Of a stretch of 60,257 nucleotides of DNA, positions 16,984 through 24,490 are shown piece by piece (within the stretch, counting starts at the first letter, position 1; each line of letters opens with the position of its first letter). The stretch comes from Flavobacteriales bacterium. GTDB taxonomy: Bacteria; Bacteroidota; Bacteroidia; Flavobacteriales_G; Salibacteraceae. The notes beneath the pieces are model-generated. The model searched no databases. It saw nothing but the letters and a program-made list of their open reading frames with translations, and was not told the DNA's origin. The stretch spans positions 1-60,257 of the forward strand of contig JABMOM010000046.1 in assembly GCA_013204105.1 (NCBI GenBank), in the 5' to 3' direction. Position numbers and translations under genes: made by a program.

Positions 16984-17520
16984 ATGTCAAAACGAAACGT
17001 CATTCTCTACATCGCAGCATCGCTGGACGGATACATCGCAGCTCCTGATGATGATCTCAGCTTCTTAGAAGCGATGGCACTTGAAGGCGAAGATTACGGA
17101 TATCAAGCCTTTGTCGAAAGCATTGATACCGTCATTCTCGGCAGAAGGACCTTTATGTGGGTTAAGAACCAGACCGGGGCCTTTCCACATCTTGACAAAG
17201 ACACCTACGTTATTTCCAGGAAGATTGGCGGAAGTGAAGATGGAGTGACCTACTGGCCAGGGTCGATCCGGGAGCTCGTAGATGAATTGCAATCCAAACC
17301 AGGTGGAAATATTTACTGTGACGGCGGAGCTGCAGTAGTGAATGAAATGCTGCGCACAGGATGCATTGATGAGATCATTCTCTCCGTCGTACCCGTGCTT
17401 TTGGGAGCTGGCATCAGACTCTTCCATGAGGGCATTCCAACAGCAAACCTAGCCTTGCTGTCATCCCAATCCTTCACTTCAGGTTTGGTCCAATTACGTT
17501 ATCGCGTGATCAGACCGTGA
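16984..17520 (+). CDS. Dihydrofolate reductase-like family protein (RibD C-terminal fold)
   Basis: A 178-residue cytoplasmic reductase-fold protein. It begins VILYIAASLDGYIA, the usual first strand and loop of the family (S-x-D-G-x-I/A), and has ILGRRTFMW (the G-R-x-T/R helix) and a GGAAVVNEML element near the NADPH site. These correspond to the YyaP/YwjB group related to both DHFR and the RibD reductase domain. The substrate is unknown and it is not expected to be the housekeeping folate enzyme. It is monocistronic, with unrelated neighbours. Confidence 0.85.
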   Translation: MSKRNVILYIAASLDGYIAAPDDDLSFLEAMALEGEDYGYQAFVESIDTVILGRRTFMWVKNQTGAFPHLDKDTYVISRKIGGSEDGVTYWPGSIRELVDELQSKPGGNIYCDGGAAVVNEMLRTGCIDEIILSVVPVLLGAGIRLFHEGIPTANLALLSSQSFTSGLVQLRYRVIRP

Positions 17521-17621
17521 GTCCCACTTCTTTGCTCATGGTAAATACTTTAGTCCCTTAGATTCGGTGGAAATTCCTCATTTCATTCTTGTTCCATAGC
17601 TTTCAATCCAACCATAGCACC

Positions 17622-18479
17622 ATGCATCGAAACACCCTCTTCTCAATCGCCATTGTAAGTACCACCCTCTTTTCCTTGATTTCTTGCTCCGGCAGCAGTG
17701 ACCATTCTTCAGAAACGGCAACAGCAGATTCTACCGTCGCTCCCGCAGCACCAAACGTGATCGGACAAGAGGTGACCTATGAAGCAGACAGCATTACGAT
17801 GAAGGGATACCTCGCCTATGATGCAAGCATCGAGGGTAAAAGGCCAGGGGTGATCGTGGTGCATGAATGGTGGGGACACAACGAACACACCCGGAATGCA
17901 GCTGATAAATTAGCAAAGGAAGGATACGTGGCATTCGCCTTAGACATGTATGGCGACGGAAAGACTGCTGAACACCCAGAAGACGCCGGCGCTTTCGCCG
18001 GTGCGGTAATGCAGAATTTTGACGGAGCTCAAGCGCGCTTCAACGCAGCGCTTAAAGTGCTCATTGACGATGCACATTCCGATCCAGAGCATTTGGCAGC
18101 CATTGGATACTGTTTTGGAGGTGGTGTGGTTTTGAACATGGCAAGACAAGGTGCCGAACTCGATGCAGTAGCTACTTTTCACGGCAGCATTGGCCCGATT
18201 GAACCGGCGCAACCTGGAGTCGTCAATGCCCGCTTGTTGGTCATGAACGGTAAGGATGATCCTTTCGTTTCAGCAGACGCAATCGCGTCTTTCAAAGCGG
18301 AAATGGACAGTGCTGGCGTTGAGTATGAGTTCGTCAATTATCCAGGGGCGGTGCACGCCTTCACGAATCCAGCGGCGACCGAAAAGGGAAAGAAATTTGA
18401 ACTTCCCTTGGCTTACAATAAGGAAGCCGACGAAAAGAGCTGGGCGAAACTGCTTGCGTTCCTGGCCGAGGTGTTTTAA
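17622..18479 (+). CDS. Dienelactone hydrolase family lipoprotein
   Basis: A 285-residue alpha/beta-hydrolase. The nucleophile elbow GYCFGG carries the catalytic Cys of dienelactone hydrolases, with the acid in GKDDPF and the His in GAVHAFT, so the full Cys-Asp-His triad is present. Near the N-terminus VIVVHEWWGHNEHT provides the oxyanion region. Unlike the cytoplasmic DLH enzymes, this one starts with a lipoprotein signal (lipobox LISC), placing it in the periplasm. Substrate unknown. The ATG at 17622 was chosen because it places the signal sequence at the N-terminus; the upstream TTG adds 11 unlikely residues. Confidence 0.9.
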   Translation: MHRNTLFSIAIVSTTLFSLISCSGSSDHSSETATADSTVAPAAPNVIGQEVTYEADSITMKGYLAYDASIEGKRPGVIVVHEWWGHNEHTRNAADKLAKEGYVAFALDMYGDGKTAEHPEDAGAFAGAVMQNFDGAQARFNAALKVLIDDAHSDPEHLAAIGYCFGGGVVLNMARQGAELDAVATFHGSIGPIEPAQPGVVNARLLVMNGKDDPFVSADAIASFKAEMDSAGVEYEFVNYPGAVHAFTNPAATEKGKKFELPLAYNKEADEKSWAKLLAFLAEVF

Positions 18480-18506
18480 TGTTTTCAGAAGGGGTGAGAA
18501 CTTCAA

Positions 18507-19991
18507 TCAGTCTACCCAAAGAACTGAATTATAGGCTCCATATTCATTGTGTTCCTTCTGTGGATTGTTTGGATCGTGGATCCAATTCCCATCAACGATG
18601 AACTTATACAGGCCTTTTCCTTTTGGAAGGAATACTTTAATCTTCCACCCTTCTTCGACACGCGTCATTGTATAACCTGAAGTTGACCAAGCGTTAAAAT
18701 TTCCGCTGAGCGCAACCCGCTCGGCTTCCCCGTATCCTTCCAAAATAAACTCCCTGTTTGCGCCTACGGATCGAACAGAGTTCACAGCTTCATTTTCCCC
18801 AGCAGTGACCTGGTTGACAGGGTCAATAATCCACTGATCATCAACGATAAACTTGTACTCATAATTTCCAGGCCCCAAGACGTAAGGTAAATACCAACCC
18901 GCTGCTGAAGGATGCATAACGAGTTCGCTTTCGCTCCAACCGATGAAGGATCCCGTTAAGATCACCTGTTCTGCATCTTTATGCCCTTTCAATTCAAACT
19001 GGATCGGCTCACCCACTTCTAATACGGAGTTGAGCACGCCGTTTTCATCGCTGCGTTGCACGGGATTGGTCGGGTCAAGGATCCACTCTTTTTCGCCGAA
19101 CCACCCACCTTCATCGAGCACAAACTTGTAACGATAAGTGCCCTCCACCAGATAGACGGGAAGCGTCCAAGCATTGGAATTCTTGCGCATTTCTGGATTG
19201 CTTTCATTCCAAGCAGTAAAATCACCAGAAAGCACCACCTTCTCTGATGATGTATGTCCTGGAAGGGTGAATGAATGATTGATTTTTACATAGAGGTTGT
19301 TTTCGTTGCCGAACTTGGCATTCTCTTTCGGATCCCAATTCCAAACATGTCCAAATCCGTCGTAATAGGTTTCGGTGTTCATAGGATCGAGGATCCAACT
19401 TCCGTCCACCACGAACTTGTATCCCCAAACACCCGGAGATAGATCTATCTCTACTACCCACCCATCAGCCATCTTTTGCATTGGATAGGAAAGGGTGCTC
19501 CAATTGCAAAAATTCCCAGAGAGGTACACTTCCTCAGCATCGGCATAACCCTGTAAGAAAAACCTTGTTTGTCCATTGCGCAGGTCTTGAAGGTGCTTCA
19601 TTCGCCTTTCGTTGAAACCAAAAGGAGCCAGACTGTGATTTGCATTAGAAGACACGTCTACTCCCCCCTCTATTTGAATTTCATTGTACCCCCAATCCAC
19701 ACCGTCAAATGAAGCCAATGTGCGTTTCAGAATCAATTTTTCTTCGGTGCAATCTTCTACTGACCAATCACCTCGGCTCATGCCTTGAGTGGGCATGCCA
19801 TTGAAGGTGCTGTCAAAACCAAGGGAAAAAAGACAACTGTCTAGTGCGTCTTTCTCCATGCTAAGATCAATCTCTTGGAAGACGACCTTGCCTTCAATTC
19901 TGAACTTGATATGCTGATCTTGGGCCAAGCTCCAAGCCGCAATCAATAAGAACAGCACCAAAGAAATGATATGTCTCCTCGTTTGATTCAT
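18507..19991 (-). CDS. Secreted protein with four tandem glycogen-binding-like (CBM48/E-set) domains
   Basis: A 494-residue exported protein (signal peptide ending SLAQ). Residues about 25-140 form an unassigned N-terminal region. Then four clear repeats follow at about 143-236, 240-326, 331-410 and 414-494. Each repeat reads F-x-L-x-G, then V-x-L-(S/T)-G-x-F-x-x-W, a W near the middle, Y-x-Y/L-K-F-x-V/L-D, W-I-x-D-P-x-N and an N-S-V-x-x-V end. This is the pattern of the AMPK-type glycogen-binding/CBM48 domain, which normally occurs once, fused to a catalytic domain; here there is none and no T9SS tail. Likely role: binding of alpha-glucan or similar polysaccharide outside the cytoplasm. The ATG overlaps the stop of the upstream aspartic protease gene (ATGA). 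Confidence 0.8.
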   Translation of the reverse strand: MNQTRRHIISLVLFLLIAAWSLAQDQHIKFRIEGKVVFQEIDLSMEKDALDSCLFSLGFDSTFNGMPTQGMSRGDWSVEDCTEEKLILKRTLASFDGVDWGYNEIQIEGGVDVSSNANHSLAPFGFNERRMKHLQDLRNGQTRFFLQGYADAEEVYLSGNFCNWSTLSYPMQKMADGWVVEIDLSPGVWGYKFVVDGSWILDPMNTETYYDGFGHVWNWDPKENAKFGNENNLYVKINHSFTLPGHTSSEKVVLSGDFTAWNESNPEMRKNSNAWTLPVYLVEGTYRYKFVLDEGGWFGEKEWILDPTNPVQRSDENGVLNSVLEVGEPIQFELKGHKDAEQVILTGSFIGWSESELVMHPSAAGWYLPYVLGPGNYEYKFIVDDQWIIDPVNQVTAGENEAVNSVRSVGANREFILEGYGEAERVALSGNFNAWSTSGYTMTRVEEGWKIKVFLPKGKGLYKFIVDGNWIHDPNNPQKEHNEYGAYNSVLWVD

Positions 19992-20917
19992 AGGATAGGA
20001 CAAAAGGTAAGTGTTCGTTTTTTAAAATTCAGGACCATGGCACCGCGTGCAAGTAGGTCAAAACCGATCATTCCATCGATCGGCACACCAAAGGCATTGC
20101 TCATTCTAGAGAGGTCAGAAATCACCACGCGGCAATTGGTCAGTGGTACCCCAAAATCAACGCTTGTCAGGTTACCTTGCAATACATAAACTGCCTTACC
20201 TGAACTACCCATCAGCGGCATGCTGTTCGTAATGGTGACCGCCTCAAAGACATCGTCCTTGAGGGTATTAGAAAGAATGGTGATTTCCGCTCCGGTATCG
20301 AAACAAAAGGTCAGCTTTTGGTCATTGATTTCGCCTTTGAGCAGAAGAACGTTGTTTTTAATCTTGAAATCGAAATCGACCGGCGAAGAAGCGCAAGCCG
20401 GAAGTGGTGCAACAGTTGCACCCTCCTTATTGATGCGGTGCAATTCTAATGCGAGACTCCGAAGGTCCAAGCGCATTTCAAGCTGGAGAAACATGTTTAA
20501 CCCAAGCAAGCCTAAGATCTTTACTCCTCGACTGTTCTCGATGGCGCCCAAGTCTGTGAGGTCGGCTTCTAGGTCGTCAAATTTGAGAGAACGCAATTCA
20601 AAGGATGTCACATTGATAACGTTCACTGTATCACTTCCCCCATTTACGTCGCTCATCACGCGCCGCTCGGTCACTTGACCATCACCGAAATAGGTTTCGT
20701 TGAGGACGAGATATGGCGCCCCTGTGTCGAGAATAAAGTAGCCCAATTGCCCATCGACTTTGGCTTCCATGAGCACCAGGTTCCCCGCCCGCTTAAGCGG
20801 CACCCTGATGAATTCGAACTCACCCAGCGGATCAGGTGCCTTGCCCAACTCAACCGTAGCCATTGCCCTTCCTGTGAAGAACAGACAAAACGAGAAGAAG
20901 AGCACGAAACGCAGCAT
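19988..20917 (-). CDS. Exported pepsin-like (retropepsin-type) aspartyl protease
   Basis: A 309-residue protein with a signal peptide (LRFVLFFSFCLFFTGRAMA). Two lobes are each complete: the first has the catalytic FILDTGAP at residue 64 and the hydrophobic-hydrophobic-Gly loop in ILGLLGLNMF; the second has CFDTGAEI at residue 207 and GMIGFDLL. So one chain carries both DTG active-site halves that retroviral proteases supply as a dimer. Expected location is the periplasm or outside. The ATG at 20917 lies 4 bases after a perfect -7 element TATTTTTG, giving an almost leaderless mRNA. Its stop overlaps the start of the four-domain glycogen-binding-like gene, indicating a joint function. Confidence 0.85.
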   Translation of the reverse strand: MLRFVLFFSFCLFFTGRAMATVELGKAPDPLGEFEFIRVPLKRAGNLVLMEAKVDGQLGYFILDTGAPYLVLNETYFGDGQVTERRVMSDVNGGSDTVNVINVTSFELRSLKFDDLEADLTDLGAIENSRGVKILGLLGLNMFLQLEMRLDLRSLALELHRINKEGATVAPLPACASSPVDFDFKIKNNVLLLKGEINDQKLTFCFDTGAEITILSNTLKDDVFEAVTITNSMPLMGSSGKAVYVLQGNLTSVDFGVPLTNCRVVISDLSRMSNAFGVPIDGMIGFDLLARGAMVLNFKKRTLTFCPIL

Positions 20918-20921
20918 CGCA

Positions 20922-20929
20922 CAAAAATA
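20922..20929 (-). promoter_or_regulatory. -7 promoter element for the aspartyl protease operon
   Basis: TATTTTTG on the minus strand matches TAnnTTTG exactly and ends only 4 bases before the ATG, so transcription would begin at or near the start codon. Confidence 0.6.
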
Positions 20930-20993
20930 AGCTTCGAGCATATAGACGCTAAAGGCTTTGTAACCTAGACATATTCCGCGCTGAGCTCGCTCA

Positions 20994-21001
20994 TATTTTT
21001 G
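20994..21001 (+). promoter_or_regulatory. -7 promoter element for the beta-CASP nuclease gene
   Basis: TATTTTTG on the plus strand matches the consensus and lies 27 bases before the ATG at 21029. The divergent promoter for the protease operon lies 65 bases away. Confidence 0.55.
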
Positions 21002-21028
21002 TCTACGTATGAGGAGCAATTTTGAGCT

Positions 21029-22411
21029 ATGAAAAGCTCCAATTGCACCCTATCTTTCTTTGGTGCGGCCGGCACTGTTACCGGCTCCAAAACGCTAGTG
21101 ACCTTCAATGGAAAGCGCGTACTTATTGATTGCGGTCTTTTCCAAGGCCTCAAGGCGCTCCGTGCGCAAAACTGGCTTGATTTCGCAATTCCTCCCAAGG
21201 AAATCGATGAAGTCATCTTGACCCATGCGCACCTCGACCACTGTGGTTATTTACCGAAGTTGGTACGTCAAGGTTTTTCAGGTCCCATTCATTGCACGCA
21301 GCCTACAGCCGACCTAGTAAAAATCATTCTGGAGGACAGCGCCAAAATTCAGGAAGAAGAAGCCGATAGGGCAAATCGACACGGTTATTCTTCACATGCG
21401 GAGGCGAAGCCGTTGTACAACCTCGAAGACGTGCAGAATGTGCTTCCACTCATAGTCGGGCACGAATACAGCGAATGGATATTGATCAACCCCAGCTTTA
21501 AATTCCAACTGCACACGGCCGGACACATCTTGGGTTCCGCCATGATTGAAATGATCGTAGGAGAAAAGACCATCGTCTTTTCGGGAGACTTGGGAACATC
21601 CGAACCGCTTCTACTTACCCCACCTAAACATTTGAAACGAGCCAATCTCCTGGTACTTGAATCCACTTACGGTGATCGGCTGCATCCAGAAACTCCTGCC
21701 TACGACGATGTCAAGGTGGCGGTTTTGTCCGCAGCCAAAAAGAACGGAACCCTCATCATTCCAACTTTTGCCGTGGAGCGTGCTCAAGAAATCATTTACC
21801 TCCTAACGCTCCTCAAAGCCAAAGGGGACATTCCCGACCTTCCCATATTCTTAGACAGTCCCATGGGCATAAATGCCACAAAGGTCTTTCTGAAGTATCC
21901 TTCCTGGCATGCCATAGGCGAAAAGCGCTGTCAAGATATGTGCAACGGCATACACCTCATAAAAGATGCGGCGCACTCGCGTTCCGTTCAGGCCGACGAT
22001 AGTCCGAAAATTGTCTTGGCAGGAAGCGGAATGATTACAGGTGGACGGGTTCTGCACTACTTGTACAAGCACCTCTCAAATCCTGAGAGCACCCTCCTGC
22101 TGGCCGGTTTTCAAGCCGCAGGAACAAGGGGGAGGCAAATCCAAGAAGGAGCAAATGAGATCAAATTTTTCGGGGCATGGCATCCCGTGCGCATGGAGGT
22201 ATTCCAAACAGCATCCCTCAGCGCCCATGCAGACCAGGCTGATTTGATCGACTGGACCGCTCAGTTTGACAAGCGCCTCACCAAGGTTTTACTCAACCAT
22301 GGTGAACCCATGGCTAGCCATACACTGGCCCTGCAAATACAAGACAAATTGGGCATTTCAGCAGAAGTAGTCCAACCGAATGTGACCTATGAGATGGAGT
22401 CGATTTTGTAA
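21029..22411 (+). CDS. Beta-CASP metallo-beta-lactamase RNA/DNA processing hydrolase
   Basis: A 460-residue cytoplasmic nuclease-fold protein. Metal ligands: THAHLDHCG (HxHxDH), FHTAGHILG-type segment (HTAGHILGSAM), VFSGDLG, and a late SLSAHADQADL. The beta-CASP insert lies between, with LESTYGDR and IPTFAVERAQE motifs, as in the CPSF-73/YSH1-like bacterial enzymes. Such enzymes cut or trim RNA, with zinc. Length and motif order match the standard single-domain bacterial group. No signal peptide. It has a promoter element at 20994 and stands apart from the preceding divergent protease operon. Confidence 0.9.
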   Translation: MKSSNCTLSFFGAAGTVTGSKTLVTFNGKRVLIDCGLFQGLKALRAQNWLDFAIPPKEIDEVILTHAHLDHCGYLPKLVRQGFSGPIHCTQPTADLVKIILEDSAKIQEEEADRANRHGYSSHAEAKPLYNLEDVQNVLPLIVGHEYSEWILINPSFKFQLHTAGHILGSAMIEMIVGEKTIVFSGDLGTSEPLLLTPPKHLKRANLLVLESTYGDRLHPETPAYDDVKVAVLSAAKKNGTLIIPTFAVERAQEIIYLLTLLKAKGDIPDLPIFLDSPMGINATKVFLKYPSWHAIGEKRCQDMCNGIHLIKDAAHSRSVQADDSPKIVLAGSGMITGGRVLHYLYKHLSNPESTLLLAGFQAAGTRGRQIQEGANEIKFFGAWHPVRMEVFQTASLSAHADQADLIDWTAQFDKRLTKVLLNHGEPMASHTLALQIQDKLGISAEVVQPNVTYEMESIL

Positions 22412-22501
22412 ACTAGGCAGCAGATAAATCCGTATCCTTGAAAGCTGAATTTCGAAGCATAAAAGGCGATTAAAACGCCGAAAAGCCGAAATGAAAAACA
22501 G

Positions 22502-24400
22502 ATGAAAAAACGGGTATTTGTAACTGGAGCTAATGGTATGCTCGGAGCGAGCGTCGTACGCACCTTGATACAAGATGGATGTGAGGTGCACGCGTTGATC
22601 TATCCAGGAAGCAACACTTCCGTGATCGAGGGGGTAAACATGCGGGTAAGTGAAGGAGATCTTTGCGCAGACCTTCCGCTCGATGAATGGCTAAAAGATT
22701 GTGACTACATCATACATTTAGCTGCATCAACCTCAATTTGGCCAAGGCGAAACAAGCATGTTTGGGCGGTGAACTACGACGCCACGTTAAAGCTTGTTGA
22801 AGCGGCGACAAAGGCTGGAATCAAGCGTTTCGTGCACATCGGAACCGCGAATTCGTTCGACGCGGGAACACAGTCCAACCCGGGTGTCGAAAAAGGCTCC
22901 TACAGAGCCGCTAAATATGGATTCGACTACATGGATTCCAAGCATGCGATTCAAACAGAACTCTTAAGAAAATTCAAAGAAGAAGCCTTCCCCGTTGTTG
23001 TCGTAAACCCAACCTTCATGCTCGGGCCGTACGACTCTGGTCCCTCTTCGGGAAAGTTGATCCTGAACGCATTGGAAGGCAATGTTCCAGGATACTCGGA
23101 AGGCGGTAGAAACTTCGTCTATTCAAAGGATGTTGCCCGAGCAGTAGTCAACGCCATTGATCTGGGGCGTCCAGGAGAATGCTACCTAGCTGCTGGCGAA
23201 AACCTTACCTACAAACAATTCTTCACCTTGGTGTTCGAACGATTGGGCCAAAAGCGGAAGCTCAGAAAAGTACCCCACTTCTTGACCTTAATCGGCGGTG
23301 GAGCGCTCTCCATCTGGTCTAGGTCCACGGGCGTCCCCCCAAGACTCAGTTTTACAATGGCCCGCATGAGCAAGGCCGGAAGCTATTTTTCCAATGGCAA
23401 GGCGCTGGCTGAATTACAGATGCCAGAAACGCCTATTTCCCAAGCAATCGATGAATGTGCAACGTGGCTCCGCAATAATGGCTATGTAAAACTGGGGAGC
23501 GGCTTTGCCGGCAAGACCATTGTCATTACGGGTTCAACCCAAGGAGTAGGGAAAACACTAGCACACGCTTTTCTCTCGAAGGGAGCGAATGTTGTACTCA
23601 ACGGGCGATCCGCGGCAAAGGCTGAGCACTTAAAACACGAATTCAGTTTTGCACGGAACAGGGCGGTTTATGCTCCGGCAGATGTATCCACGGAAGAGGG
23701 CGCACAGCAACTCATAGAAACGACGCTTCAAACCTTCGGCAGAATAGATGTACTGATCAACAACGCTGGCATGTCGTCTTATGGAGACCTTGAAGACAGT
23801 GCCCCGAAAGTGATCCGCGAAGTGCTCGATTCGAACGCTACAGGATCCTTGCTCGTTACCCACTTCGCGCTTCCGCATTTGCGTCGAACAAAAGGTAGCG
23901 TGCTGTTTATTTCAAGTCTCGCGGGTCTTCATGGCTTAGGCGGCCATTCGATCTATTCGGCAGCCAAGATGTCCATGATTGGATTGGCCCAGAGTCTTCG
24001 CAAAGAAATGCAACGTCACGGTGTTTTTGTGGGCTATACATGCCTTGGATTCACGGAAAATGACGGTGTAAAGAGGACATTGGCGCCGGATGGAACCTTA
24101 GAGCCCGTTCCATCTCGACCAGGTATTCGCCCTGCAACCCAGCAATACGCGGTCAATAAGATCATGAAGCAGCTTCAGCGTAAAAAATTCAGATCGGTAC
24201 ACACCTTTCCAGGCAGGCTCCTCTTCATAGTAACGCGCATTTCTGAGGGCGTCACCATGTTTGCCATGAAGAAAGGCTATGATGCTGAACGTAAGTTTTT
24301 GGAGAAGCTCAACCGAAAGCGACGAGAGACGGAGTCCATCTCAATCGCCAAAAAAGAAGCGAAACCAAGTGGTTCTTTCCAAGAAGCGCAGCTGAAATAG
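22502..24400 (+). CDS. Fusion of two short-chain dehydrogenase domains (epimerase-type plus classical)
   Basis: A 632-residue protein made of two NAD(P)-dependent oxidoreductases. Residues 1 to about 325 are an extended SDR/epimerase domain with TGANGMLG at 8-15 and a YMDSK (YxxxK) near residue 143. Residues from about 335 to 610 are a classical SDR with TGSTQGVG near 343, NNAGMSSYG, and a YSAAK near 485. The tail is Lys/Arg-rich. Both active sites look intact, so two successive redox steps on one carbon skeleton (lipid, sterol-like or polyketide-like) are possible; the substrate is not known. It is a stand-alone gene; a small GGCG/CGCC hairpin lies about 20 bases before the start. The fusion itself is the odd feature. 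Confidence 0.85.
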   Translation: MKKRVFVTGANGMLGASVVRTLIQDGCEVHALIYPGSNTSVIEGVNMRVSEGDLCADLPLDEWLKDCDYIIHLAASTSIWPRRNKHVWAVNYDATLKLVEAATKAGIKRFVHIGTANSFDAGTQSNPGVEKGSYRAAKYGFDYMDSKHAIQTELLRKFKEEAFPVVVVNPTFMLGPYDSGPSSGKLILNALEGNVPGYSEGGRNFVYSKDVARAVVNAIDLGRPGECYLAAGENLTYKQFFTLVFERLGQKRKLRKVPHFLTLIGGGALSIWSRSTGVPPRLSFTMARMSKAGSYFSNGKALAELQMPETPISQAIDECATWLRNNGYVKLGSGFAGKTIVITGSTQGVGKTLAHAFLSKGANVVLNGRSAAKAEHLKHEFSFARNRAVYAPADVSTEEGAQQLIETTLQTFGRIDVLINNAGMSSYGDLEDSAPKVIREVLDSNATGSLLVTHFALPHLRRTKGSVLFISSLAGLHGLGGHSIYSAAKMSMIGLAQSLRKEMQRHGVFVGYTCLGFTENDGVKRTLAPDGTLEPVPSRPGIRPATQQYAVNKIMKQLQRKKFRSVHTFPGRLLFIVTRISEGVTMFAMKKGYDAERKFLEKLNRKRRETESISIAKKEAKPSGSFQEAQLK

Positions 24401-24490
24401 TCCGCCTTAAAAGATTCCCAAGAAGCTTTAAGAATTCGAGCCCTCACCGAGAATAAGTCCTAAGGATAAAAGGATCAAGGATTCACGCTA

